A stretch of 64,000 nucleotides of DNA from Cheiracanthium punctorium (taxonomy: Eukaryota > Arthropoda > Arachnida > Araneae > Cheiracanthiidae). This document shows positions 21,514-31,132 of the stretch, one piece after another (the stretch's first letter is position 1; each line of letters opens with the position of its first letter). A program made the translations under genes and the position numbers. Where the stretch lies: NCBI GenBank assembly GCA_038373885.1, contig JAWZYV010019552.1:1202001-1266000 (forward strand), written 5' to 3'. The notes below the pieces were generated by a model. That model was not told the origin of the DNA and ran no database searches. It worked only from the letters and a program-made list of their open reading frames with translations.

Positions 21514-22525
21514 ACTTTCTGAACATGTACCATGTAAGGAAAGTATTGTAATCATGAAAAAATTCGAATTCGAGATTTTGGTGTATTGACACGTTTTGAG
21601 GTCTTCTGAATTCATTTATGCTATTTTTACGAGATGTATGTATGTATGTGTGTGTATGTGTGTGTGTGTATGTGTGTTTGTGTGTATGTGAGTGAACACG
21701 ATAGCTCCTGAACGGGGCATGCGATTGAGCTCAAATTGGGTATATATGTTATAAACCACCGTCGCAAGACCGGTATTGATTTGGGTGTGTATAGGACTTA
21801 TAGTTTTTCTACAGGGCTACGACAAAGATTTCTTTTACATTATGGCCTATGGGGGGAAATTCTGGAAAGTGCGCTAGCGTTTAAACAGTGCATTCGATTG
21901 AGCTCAAATTAGGTATAGATGTTATAAACCACCATCGTAAGACCAGTATTGATTTTGATGTGTATAGGACTTATAGTTTTTCTACAGGGCTACGACAAAG
22001 ATTTCTTTTACATTATGGCCTATGGGAGGAAATTCTTGAAAGTGCGCTAGCGTTTAAACGGTACATTCGATTGAGCTCAAATTGGGTATATATGTTATAA
22101 ACCACCGTCGCAAGACCGGTATTGATTTTGGTGTGTATAGGACTTATAGTTTTTCTACAGGGCTACGACAAAGATTTCTTTTACATTATGGCCTATGGGG
22201 AGAAATTCTTGAAAGTGCGCTAGCGTTTAAACGGTACATTCGATTGAGCTCAAATTGGGTATATATGTTATAAACCACCGTCGCAAGACCTGTATTGATT
22301 TTGGTGTGTATAGGACTTATTGTTTTTCTACAGGGCTACGACAAAGATTTCTTTTACATTACGGCCTATGGGACGAAATTCTTGAAATTGCGCTAGCGTT
22401 TAAACGGTGCATTCGATTGAGCTTCAATTTGGTATATATATTTGAATTATTCATCGATTCAAATTTATTTTAATGCTTGATAATGAATCGTAAGTGTTCG
22501 GAAAGTAGAGTGGAGTCACTCCAGA
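21514..22525 (+). mobile_element. HINE-A copy 2 (four 173-bp core units)
   Basis: Longest copy, 1,012 bp. Starts ACTTTCTGAACATGTACC after a TTTTT run; has (GT)n/(GTAT)n at about 21634-21692; then four tandem 173-bp units starting at CATKCGATTGAGCTC (about 21718, 21891, 22064, 22237) and a partial fifth; then GTGTTCGGAAAGTAGAG, the hairpin TGGAGTCACTCCA, and GA before a second TTTTT. Units are 93-98% alike by eye. The peptide-like frames in each unit (IDFGVYRTYSFSTGL) shift at every 173-bp step, so this is not a coding repeat. Confidence 0.9.
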
Positions 22526-22724
22526 TTTTTAAGCTTAGTTTCTCGAATCGTGTTCAAATATACGTTCATTTTGTTTTATCGGGACATTTATGCGTAACAC
22601 ATTTTCAGCAATTGATATTAATGTGTTAGAATGTTTTCAACTGTGTGTGCACTTTCTGTAAAAAGCTGCTTTTCTACTAATTAAATGCTATTCTATTGTG
22701 TTTCTCACTGATACATACAGTTAC

Positions 22725-22905
22725 AGTGGAACCTCACAAGTAAGTCATCTCCATAACTTGGACATTTCCCTAAGTTGAAACAGTTTTCTGGGGGGAAAGG
22801 AACTTGTCCTTTATATAGAAGTACACCACTCAGTTGGACACTTTCTGAGGTGTCCAACGTACGGAGGTTTCACCCTAAGTGGTTCAGTCCCCAGTTATTC
22901 ACAAT
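22725..22905 (+). repeat. Tigger/mariner-type TIR fragment (TACAGTGGAACCTC)
   Basis: TTACAGTGGAACCTCACAAG followed by paired TCCATAACTTGGACA / AGTTGGACA words resembles the ends of CAGTSGAACCTC elements. The opposite end (GGAGGTTTCACCC, near 22862) could be the inner partner. No clear TA at both sides. Confidence 0.45.
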
Positions 22906-22959
22906 CTCCCCTCTAACAGCAAATTTCCATACCTGGGGTAAAGAAAGATTAAAAAAAAA

Positions 22960-23764
22960 TCTGGAGTGACTCCACTCGACTTTCAGAACACTTTCGATTA
23001 AGATCACGACAAAGCATTTAAATAAATTTTAACCGATGAATCATTCAGCAAATATTCTTAGTTTTTTCAATTTGAGGTCCATCGAATGTACCGTTTAGTA
23101 GTTATCGTGTTCACTCACATATACACGCACATACATACATACATCTCGTAAAAATAGCATCCATGAATTCAGAAGACCTCCAAACGTGTCCATTAGGGGT
23201 CGCAAACCGGGATACCGAATTTCGAAAATACCGGAATACCGGGCCAAATTTAGGTCTAATTAATACCGGTATTCATTTCACAAAAACCGGGATATTCGGT
23301 ATGAACTGATTCCTAGTAGGAACGCTACTTCCTAGTCAAACACTACATTTAATTAAAGTATTTGAACTAGTTAACCTAAGTTATTTTAATAAAGGAATAA
23401 ACGAGTATTTAGTATTAGTAAATTATTGCTAAGAACTAACTGATTGATGACCAACATATCCAATAATAAACCTTGTGTCAATGAATATTTTGTTTTATTT
23501 AGAAGATAAATTCATTTAGGTTAGGTACCTACTTACTATTCCTCCGCAAACTAACTTTATTATACTAAATTTGCTAACTTTAGCTTAATCCCGGAAATAT
23601 CGAAAATACCGGATTATCGGTATTGGTCTGGAGCCAATACCGAAAATACCGGTTTTGCTTAAATGATTCGGTATTGCGACCCCTAGTGTCCATACACCCA
23701 AATCTGGAAGTCGAATTTTTTCATTATGACAATACTTTCCTTACAGGGTACATGTTCGGAAAGT
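22960..23764 (-). mobile_element. HINE-A copy 3 (no core unit), split by a hAT element
   Basis: Hairpin end TCTGGAGTGACTCCA at 22960, the other end TGTTCGGAAAGT at 23764, with A-runs on both sides. The 173-bp core is missing: GAATGTACCGTTTA joins directly to GTAGTTATCGTG near 23095. A hAT8-C element occupies 23194-23685. Confidence 0.85.
23194..23685. mobile_element. hAT8-C element, 8-bp TSD, nested in HINE-A
   Basis: TAGGGGTCGCAAACCGG ... ATTGCGACCCCTA, 492 bp, flanked by a perfect 8-bp duplication GTGTCCAT (23186-23193 and 23686-23693). Subterminal CCGGTATT/AATACCGG motifs recur many times, as is common near hAT ends. Removing one duplication restores the HINE-A sequence. Confidence 0.92.
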
Positions 23765-24209
23765 AAAAAGGCAACCCGAGAGAATTAGTTGTTGAATGTA
23801 TTTTAGAAAAAAAGAAAGAGAGGGTGGAGGAGGGAAATCGATTCCATGATAAATGTCCCACTTGATAACTTTTGAGGTTAAAGCATTCAATCCACGCTTT
23901 TCATTAGCATCTTCCCCCTCTCACATGGTATCGTTTGTGGTGTTTTAATTTCTCTGTTTTTTTAGGGGCAAAAATCGTAGGGGTGCCGCCGGAGAAAATG
24001 AATCAAAAGTATTCCCCCACCCCTGTTTTTTTTTTTTTTTGCGAGGGTAATGAGGGGAGGGGGATTCTTTTTTATTTGTTTTTAAGCACTTTCACAAATT
24101 AATAGAATGAATAAATAGAAAGAGCAACAAACATACGGTTTGAGAGTAAAAAGAGGCGGGAAAATCGCGTGCCTCAAGTACCAGTTATGAAAATTTTTCC
24201 AACATTTTT

Positions 24210-24884
24210 ACTTTCCGAACATGTACCATGTAAGGAAAGTATTGTAATCATGAAAAAATTCGAATTCGAGATTTTGGTGTATTGACACGTTTAGAGGGCT
24301 TCTGAATTCATTTATGCTATTTTTACGAGATGTATGTATGTATGTGTGTATGTGTGTGTGTGTGTATGTGTGTGTGTTTGTGTGTATGTGAGTGAACGCG
24401 ATAGCTCCTGAACGGGGCATGCGATTGAGCTCAAATTGGGTATATAGGTTATAAACCACCGTCGCAAGACCGGTATTGATTTGGGTGTGTATAGGACTTA
24501 TAGTTTTTCTACAGGGCTACGACTAAGATTTCTTTTACATTATGGCCTATGCGGGAAAATTCTTGAAAGTGCGCTAGCGTTTAAACGGTACATTCGATGG
24601 AGCTCAAATTGGGTGTACATGTTATAAACAACCATCGTAAAACCGGTATCGATTTGGATGTGTATAGGACTTATAGTTTTTCTACAGGGCTACGCCAAAA
24701 ATTCCTTTTACATTATAGCCTATGGGGAGAAATTCTTGAAAGTGCGCTAGCGTTTAAACGATACATTCGATTGAGCTTCATTTTGGTATATATATTTGAA
24801 TGATTCATCGATTAAAATTTATTTAAATGCTTGGTAATGATCTTAATCGTAAGTGTTCGGAAAGTCGAGTGGAGTCACTCCAGA
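24210..24884 (+). mobile_element. HINE-A copy 4 (two core units)
   Basis: ACTTTCCGAACATGTACC (24210) to TGGAGTCACTCCAGA (24884), with T-runs on both sides (TTTTT left, nine T right). Has a (GT)n tract near 24335-24382 and two 173-bp units from about 24418 and 24591. One of the better-preserved copies. Confidence 0.9.
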
Positions 24885-25036
24885 TTTTTTTTTCTTGTTA
24901 ATCATTCCCGTTAGTCTAATGTGAAAGGGATTTTGTTAGTCTGTGTATGCAGTCTGATCCCTGTATAACGAACATCCAGAGAGAGTACGTATAATTGGTT
25001 ACCTGGAATAATTCGTTACAATGAAATTTCATCATT

Positions 25037-25563
25037 CAGGGTTTCTATACAGACCTGGAAAGTCAGGGAAATGTGTTTTAGTCAGGGAAAGTCAGGGATT
25101 TGTGAAAAAAGTCTGGGAAATCTGAAGAAATGGAAGAAAGGTCAGGGAAATGCAAGAATATTTGAATTTTGCGGCAAAATCAAGAAAATAATTCTTGTTT
25201 GAACCTAATGGTAGAATTTGTTTTATTTTCATTTTCTTATTTAACCTTATAAATAATTCTGAAATGTGTCCTTTATTAACACGTCTTGTTCAGTTGAAAT
25301 AGTCTTAATTTTATCCTAAATGATTATCAAACATGGTTTTTGTTAGAATCCAGTGATGTCAAATAATATTTTTGTGTATATAGATTTTATTATTATTACT
25401 ATTATTTGTAAAAAAGGGGCAAAATATATAAAAAGTTATGAATTAAAGGATGTAATATTAAAAATAGAAACGCAAAATTCGGGAAAGTACGCTAGATAAA
25501 AAGTCAGGCAAGAGCATGATAGATGTCAGGGATGCAAAAGCTGTGAAATCTGTAGAAACCCTG
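25037..25563 (+). mobile_element. hAT5-A MITE, 5-bp TSD
   Basis: CAGGGTTTCTATACAGACC ... TCTGTAGAAACCCTG, 527 bp; consensus terminal repeat CAGGGTTTCTACAGA (15 bp). Flanked by TCATT on both sides (25032-25036, 25564-25568). The 5' subterminal zone is a run of GTCAGGGAAA-type motifs, like transposase-binding repeats of hAT elements. Nonautonomous. It sits inside an older Tigger-type fragment (CCCTGTATAACGAAC at 24959; GAAGTTCGTTG at 25622). Confidence 0.85.
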
Positions 25564-25635
25564 TCATTTGTACTCTATGATTTTCTTATGATATTCCTTA
25601 ATCTGAAATATTTGTAAAAGTGAAGTTCGTTGTTC

Positions 25636-26065
25636 ATTCACTCGCGTAATAGTCGCACCCCCATTTTGAAAAAGGAAAAAATTGCCAAAATTTTTTTTTT
25701 TTTTCGTATAAAAGCCGCAGTCACATATTTGACATTTTATGTATTATGTTTAGATTTTTTTTAAATATTTCATAATATCTATAAAAGATCTACCATTAAA
25801 GGGAAAATGCCTTTATTGCCCTTAAATGCCTTGAAAAATGCAACTGACTGAAAGACTGTTAATAAACTGCACATAATCAGAAAACATTAGGGGCAAATTG
25901 GTTAGTTAATAATCTAATCTAATGTATTTCTTTTATGGACCAGTAATGTTTTAGCATTCAATTGTACAATAGTCTGTAGCAGATTTCCCCGCATAAAAGT
26001 CGTACCTAGACTGACAACATGAAAAATTGGAAAAAAAATGCGACTATTACGCGAATCAACGCGTA
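25636..26065. mobile_element. TA-B element, longer variant
   Basis: ACTCGCGTAATAGTCGCACC at the left and GCGACTATTACGCGAATCAA at the right. The ~430-bp interior resembles the interior of the 33476-34690 copy (ATGCCTTTATT; GAAAACATTAGGGGCAAATT). Outer CCGTGTTT bases are diverged. Confidence 0.7.
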
Positions 26066-26291
26066 AACAAAACTACAGTAAAAAACAATCAAAATACTGG
26101 GGATAAAAGAAATAAAATCTTTGTATAAAAAATCACTCATAAAACGAGTGTTTTTGGGTGATTTTCTTGTAGTTTTGTAAACAAAACTACAGAAAAAAAC
26201 AATCAAAATACTGGGGATAAAAGAAATAAAATCTTTGTATAAAAATCACTCATAAAACGAGTGTTTTTGGGTGATTTTTCTGTAGTTTTGT
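26066..26291 (+). repeat. Tandem dimer of a 113-bp palindromic repeat
   Basis: Two direct copies (26066-26178 and 26179-26291), ~97% identical. Each starts AAACAAAACTACAG and ends with the inverted CTGTAGTTTTGT, and each carries an inner pair AATCACTCATAAAAC / GTGTTTTTGGGTGATT. It looks like a small MITE that duplicated head to tail. Confidence 0.8.
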
Positions 26292-26530
26292 TTATTCGGA
26301 CTATTAAAACTCACTTTTGTTCTCACTGTACCCTTCTTCCTTCGTGTTTGTTCTTTTTCATGCTAACTTCTGTTATTTTTGCATGGATTCATCTTTGTTG
26401 AACCATTTTTCCCCGTTTACGTTTGAAACGTTCTCGTTTCTCGAATCATTTAAGTTTTCTTGGTCGATGCAAACGCAGTATGTTTATCTATTTTTCAGTT
26501 CCCAATGTTTAGGGAGACGTTGGATTATGA

Positions 26531-26562
26531 CTGACGAAGACTGAATAAATTTTCAGTCGAAA
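26531..26562 (+). ncRNA. Hammerhead-core-like motif
   Basis: CTGACGA, then a 7-bp stem (GACTGAA / TTCAGTC), then GAAA: the conserved order of the hammerhead ribozyme core (CUGANGA, stem II, GAAA). Stems I and III and the cleavage site were not convincingly found, so this may only be a 3'-end remnant of a retroelement that carries such motifs. A second site is at 49009. Confidence 0.35.
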
Positions 26563-26719
26563 GGATGGTATCTTGTTATAAGTATCATTTTATGTGTTTT
26601 TTTACACAACGTTTTTATTTATTCAATCATACTTCTGTGTGAGAATAGTGGCCACACCCTTCAGATTGAAGAGTAATAAGAGAAACTAGTGGATACTGTT
26701 TTGAATGGATCATCCTGTA

Positions 26720-26893
26720 CAGTGGCGTAGCCAAGGGGGAATAGGGGGTCACAAACCACCACCCCCCGTGATGAAATTTTTTGCCATACAAAATGTATAT
26801 TCTTCACTCCCTTATCACACACACGCATACATATGCGTGAGTTTCAGTAGTCGTACACCCCCCCCCCATGAAAAATTTCTGACTACGCCCCTG
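26720..26893. mobile_element. hAT8-D MITE (CAGTGGCGTAGCC)
   Basis: CAGTGGCGTAGCCAAGGG ... GACTACGCCCCTG, 174 bp, flanked by ATCCTGTA (26712-26719) and AACCTGTA (26894-26901), an 8-bp duplication with one change. The interior (GCCATACAAAATGTATATTC) matches 11909-12075. Confidence 0.88.
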
Positions 26894-26989
26894 AACCTGT
26901 ATAAATGCTTAATATTTTTGGTGAACATCGTTATTTATTGTTTCAAGCGTTTTATCATCAAGGGTTTGTTTTTAAAACTGTTTTAAAAG

Positions 26990-27212
26990 CCCCCCGGACG
27001 CCTGCTAAATATCCTAATGTACTCCTAGCCCGACCAGTGGCTGAACGCGTTTGCGTTCTCTACTGGGAGACGGATGGTGCCGTGTTCAAAACCAGGTCCC
27101 GTCGCCTACCTAACCGTTCGGAGTTTTCCCGTGCTTTTATCCGAAACATCGAGTAAGTACGAGTTAGGATCCCTTAGGAATCTCCCCCACGGAGAGCAAT
27201 CCCACCTCCACC
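26990..27212 (+). repeat. tRNA-derived SINE-like repeat
   Basis: A-box-like TGGCTGAACGCG (27038-27049) and B-box-like GTGTTCAAAACC (27082-27093) are 32 bp apart, as in an internal pol III promoter. Downstream GGAGTTTTCCCGTGC resembles the 3' part of arthropod SINE/LINE tails. A TA-C element is inserted at 27215; GATCCCTCGCGCC after it may continue the same repeat. Confidence 0.45.
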
Positions 27213-27833
27213 TACACTCTTAAAAATTTGGCGCAACAATTCACCAAAACATAGTACTTGAAAAGTTGGCTCCATAAGACGGTGCAACCTTGTTCCAACA
27301 TTAGGTGTTAAGCCATACTTTTATGAAGCACCCAATGTTAGAACAAGGTTTCACCGTCTTTATGGAGCCAACTTTTCAAGTAGCATGTTTTGGTGAAATG
27401 TTGCGCCAATTTTTTTACATTTCACCAAAACATATGTACGCATATGTACCAAAACATGGTACTTGAAAAGTTCGCTCCATAAGACGGTGCAACCTTGTTC
27501 CAACATTAGGTGTTAAACCATACTTTTATGAAGCACCCAATGTTAGAACAAGGTTTCACCGTCTTATGGAGCCAACTTTTCAAGTAGCATGTTTTGGTGA
27601 AATGTTGCGCCAAATTTTTTACATTTCACCAAAACAAATGTACGCATATGTACCAAAACATGGTACTTGAAAAGTTGGCTCCATAAAACGGTGAAACCTT
27701 GTTGCAACCTTGGGTGCTTCATAAAAGTATGGTTTAACACCCATTGTTGGAACAAGGTTTCACCGTCTTATGGAGCCAACTTTTCAAGTACCATGTTTTG
27801 GTGAAATGTTGCACCAATTTTTTTAAGAGTGTA
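27213..27833. mobile_element. TA-C MITE: three palindromes in tandem
   Basis: TA-CACTCTTAAAAATTTGGCG at the left, TTTTTTAAGAGTG-TA at the right (TA target). Inside are three units of ~200 bp, each itself an inverted repeat (ACTTGAAAAGTTGGCTCCAT and its reverse complement). Unit junctions carry ATGTACGCATATGTACC. In units 1 and 2 the core between arms reads GTGTTAAGCCATACTTTTAT; in unit 3 the core is inverted. The 63-73-codon frames here are palindrome by-products. Confidence 0.88.
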
Positions 27834-29074
27834 GATCCCTCGCGCCACCACACCATATTTTCTAATGCACTCTTAAGAATATCAATAATTAGGCTTGCTA
27901 ATAAGTGAGTTTTTCCATGGGAAAACACGGGACCACGCAACCTTGTTTTAGCCACCAGTTATTACCACCAAAATAAATAAAATGAAAATAAAACTTTTAT
28001 TTATATATTTATTTCCAAGGAAAGTCATAAATAACGCGAACTAGACACGTGACTCTCCTTCCCATGCTATCTCCAAAATAAACACCAACCCCTCCACCCC
28101 CGCGAAAAATAAGTAGGGAGTGGGAGGAAACAAGATAGACTTCGTCTGTATTCAATTAACTTTTTTTAATGCCTTTATCTCCGTCTTAAGTATTTATGAT
28201 CATCTTTTTTTTTATTCCTTCCCATCATCCATGGAAGAAAAAAAAAATACATATTAATCGCGACGATTTTTTTTTTTTTTATACTTCTTCACTCCCACCC
28301 GCCAGGATAGTGGGGGGGGGGGAAATCCCCCATTAAAAAAAAAAACGGCGATTTTTATCTGACGGCAAAGACTAATAGCTCGGTTAATGAGAACTCCTTT
28401 TCAGAGCGAGGGGTAAGGTGGGTGGCGGGGTAAGTATTTTACAAGTTATCTTTTCCAGGTCTTTACTGGGTGCTTTTAATTTCGCGTCAGGGTAATTCAG
28501 AGGGGGGACGGGAGGGGGTGGGGGAGGTTGTTCCGTGGTCTGTATCTTCGTGGAACGATAAAACTTTTGTGGTGTTTTAAAAACCCTTTAATAGATCGTA
28601 TTCAAGTCATTTGCTTGTTATTTTTCTTTCCTTTCCGCGGTAAATTATGGTCATGAGCTCGTGTTCAAATTATTAGTTATTTGTTATGTTCTTGCAGAAC
28701 ATTAAAGAAATATTAAAATGGTTGGCAGCGGTGTTGGATTTTTAATTCCTCCCCCACCCCCACCCCCGCCATCCAACTTGCGCTGGGGGAATTTTAGGGT
28801 AAATTGAGATAGTTTTGAGGCATCTTAACGCTTGGGAATGGCTACCTTAATGTAGTAGTGGGGTGTACTGAGTTTTGGACGAATGCAATTTACCGCGAAA
28901 TTGTGTCCGGTTATGAAAGTGCAAGTCGGTGTTAGGAGCATCTTTTATTCCCCGAAAAATATAAAACTAACTTACGGAAGTGTCCAACATACGTAACAAT
29001 ATTTCAGTATGACGAGTCCAAACAATGTCCATTCTCCAAAATCGTCCCAAACTTGGGACAATTGGCACTTTCCC
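27834..29074. other. Anonymous DNA with T-, G- and A-runs
   Basis: Homopolymers near 28210, 28239, 28268-28280, 28311-28322 and 28336. No multi-copy element from this window and no domain-bearing frame were found. Confidence 0.4.
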
Positions 29075-29215
29075 CTACATTTTAATCTGTTTTATCAATT
29101 ATTTTATCAAAAAAGTGACTTTTATTAGAAATGGGTATGAAAATTGACAAAAATAAGTGTTGAATTTCACAAAATTAAGTATTAAAATTGACAAAAACAG
29201 TGTGTCCACTGACTA
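29075..29215 (+). repeat. hAT5-B internal fragment
   Basis: CATTTTAATCTGTTTTATC, AAAAAGTGACTTTTATTAGAAAT and the ATGAAAATTCAC-like repeats match the 3' half of hAT5-B. Both termini are missing. Confidence 0.6.
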
Positions 29216-29531
29216 CTAAACAGGCTACTTTTGCAACTAATTGAAAGATAAGATGACTTGGGCGAATTTTTTGAATAATAAACGCCATTTTTATACTATT
29301 TTCAAGCTTTTGGCCACTTTAACCTAACTCCAGGTGACTCATTCGAAAATCAGATTTCGGTTTTTTGCGAACTCACCTTTTCTTTTCAAAGATACGATTG
29401 GTCTTTCATCAAACATTCTAATCTGTTTTTTTAATCCTACTGTAAGGATAAAGTCACTACTATATGCTCTGTTATATGGAATTTTTGAATTTATCGTTTT
29501 ATTCATTACTTTTTAAATGAAGCTAAATAAC

Positions 29532-30336
29532 TAGGGATGCACAGAATATCATATTTTGCCGAATACACAGAATATTCGCACAGAATAAATTTATTAAACC
29601 GTTATTAAATTTTGATTGCAATGATTCATTTAATTATTTTTTTCTTAAGCGATATTTCGTATGGTGTAAAACTTCAAAAATTATAATGCTGCAAAATTTA
29701 ATATCCAAGTGTGTTTCTTTTATAGATTGTTAATAACTTTTTTTAAATATTAGTAAAATGCTAGTCATATTTTTACCTGCCTATTTTATTAAAACATTTA
29801 GCAGTTAATTGACTTTACATATTTATGAACACCTAATGTTATGAGGGTTTTTTTTTCCTGGTTACTGTTTCAAATTTAAATCAGTTAGTCATACCTAGGT
29901 TAATGTAATGTGTCATAAGATTTAAGAAAAATTGAAAAGCAACAAAATTCAAATTTAACATCTGAGTGTTTTCTCTTACATTAAAACTTATTTTATTGTG
30001 ATATTAGTTTTTGTGTGATTGTGGAACGCTACGTTAGGGCTATCTGCCAAGGATGGGGCAGATAGTCTTTGGTAGGAGGACTTTATAAGGGTTTCTAACA
30101 TTTATTCACATGTGATATTAGTAAGTAACCACTTGAATCAATTTAACACTATGGTACTACACTATATCTTTCTTTCATGATATAAAAAATACGTATTTGT
30201 TTACCGATGGGTGAATACTTCAATTTGTTTACTATTCGGTTGCCGAATATTGAAGTATTTGACCGAACCGAATATTCGGTTTGTCTGCCGAATAGGCAGT
30301 ATACCGAATACCAACCGAATATTCGGTGCATCCCTA
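29532..30336. mobile_element. hAT8-A MITE (TAGGGATGCACC), 8-bp TSD
   Basis: TAGGGATGCACAGAATAT ... GAATATTCGGTGCATCCCTA, 805 bp, with a perfect 8-bp duplication TAAATAAC (29524-29531, 30337-30344). Multiple subterminal CCGAATATTCGG motifs. The interior aligns with the second copy at 33760-34509, except for a 102-bp insertion at 30009-30110. No transposase sequence seen. Confidence 0.92.
30009..30110 (-). mobile_element. Short retro-inserted sequence with 12-bp TSD
   Basis: Flanked by TGTGATATTAGT on both sides (29997-30008 and 30111-30122), whereas the other hAT8-A copy has a single, near-identical sequence at this point (GTGATATTAGT, about 34286). The 102-bp insert matches 32893-33000 in inverse orientation (TCCTCCTACCAA, CATCCTTGGCAGAT, AACGCTAC). 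Long variable duplications point to target-primed insertion: a SINE, or a 5'-truncated LINE 3' end, probably ending in ATCACACAAA. Confidence 0.75.
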
Positions 30337-30489
30337 TAAATAACGTACATTTATTTCTTAAGTGGAAATTCATGCAAAAATGCTACCTTTTTTTTGGGCG
30401 CCTAAATTATGAAAATGGCTACTAACTGGCGATTTTTTGTATGTCGTTGAAGCTACTAATGATGCAATCCATTTTTGGCTCCTGACAAT

Positions 30490-30546
30490 GGTGGGACACC
30501 CCGCAAAAATGGGACCCTGGAAAATATTCCCGGATCGACCCCTGCT
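30490..30546 (+). repeat. hAT5-B 3'-end fragment
   Basis: CAAAAATGGGACCCTGGAA then CCGGATCGACCCCTG: only the right terminus of the family. Confidence 0.65.
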
Positions 30547-31132
30547 TTATATAAATCATGTCAAGCCAACGAAAATACATATGACCCCGAGAGAATTTTC
30601 AGACGTTGGTTTTAGGGTGAAACGGTTATAATTCCCGAATATTACTTAACTTCTTCAGTTTTGTTTGTACTGGACCGTTTTTAAAGATGGCGTATTCAGT
30701 GTTTGTGAAACATTTATCAGACATATAGCTCGTGTTTATCAATTTTTTCTCAATTTTTTTTTTTTTTTTTTTTTTGTATTTATATCACATAGATCATATT
30801 GTATCATTCATTATCTAACTAAAGCAAGCGAAAAAAAAAAAAGACAGGGTACTTACGTATTATCCATGTGGTCATTCCCGCCAAACTATTTTTTTCGTCA
30901 CATATGCTGGTAAACTGTTGGCAATCGTATTCCAAACAATCGAAAATTTCATGTGTCCAGCATTTATCTTGGCGAAAAATTGCTCGTCTTGGAAGACCGT
31001 CGGAATAATACGTAAATACCAAAAACAGTTTCAAGTGGATAATCTTGGCAATTCTCAAAGGGAAATAAAGCCTCTCTCTTTCGTAATAAAGGGTTAAAAC
31101 TATTCAAAAATCTATGGACACCTATCCCTTCG
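30547..31132. other. Anonymous DNA with long T-run
   Basis: T-run at about 30751-30774, A-run at 30829-30842. No family seen in the rest of the window and no supported frame. Confidence 0.4.

Noticed and set aside
21634..21692. Telomeric or centromeric repeat
   Set aside because: The GT tract is a short microsatellite inside each HINE-A copy, not a TTAGG-type array.
21888..22473. Repeated ~60-residue peptide (VYRTYSFSTGLRQRFLL...)
   Set aside because: It is the translation of the 173-bp HINE-A core. The period is not a multiple of three, so the frame breaks at each unit, and copies elsewhere carry indels.
22963..23190. CRISPR-like regular repeats
   Set aside because: Eukaryotic interspersed repeats; spacing and sequence do not match repeat-spacer arrays anywhere in the window.
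24208..24459. H/T-rich ORF (THIHTNTHTYTHTH)
   Set aside because: Translation of the (CA)n/(GT)n microsatellite in HINE-A; same at 2963, 45296 and 46727.
29532..30336. Retroviral LTR pair with 33760-34509
   Set aside because: Similar length and sequence, but each has its own inverted ends and its own 8-bp duplication, so they are separate hAT insertions.
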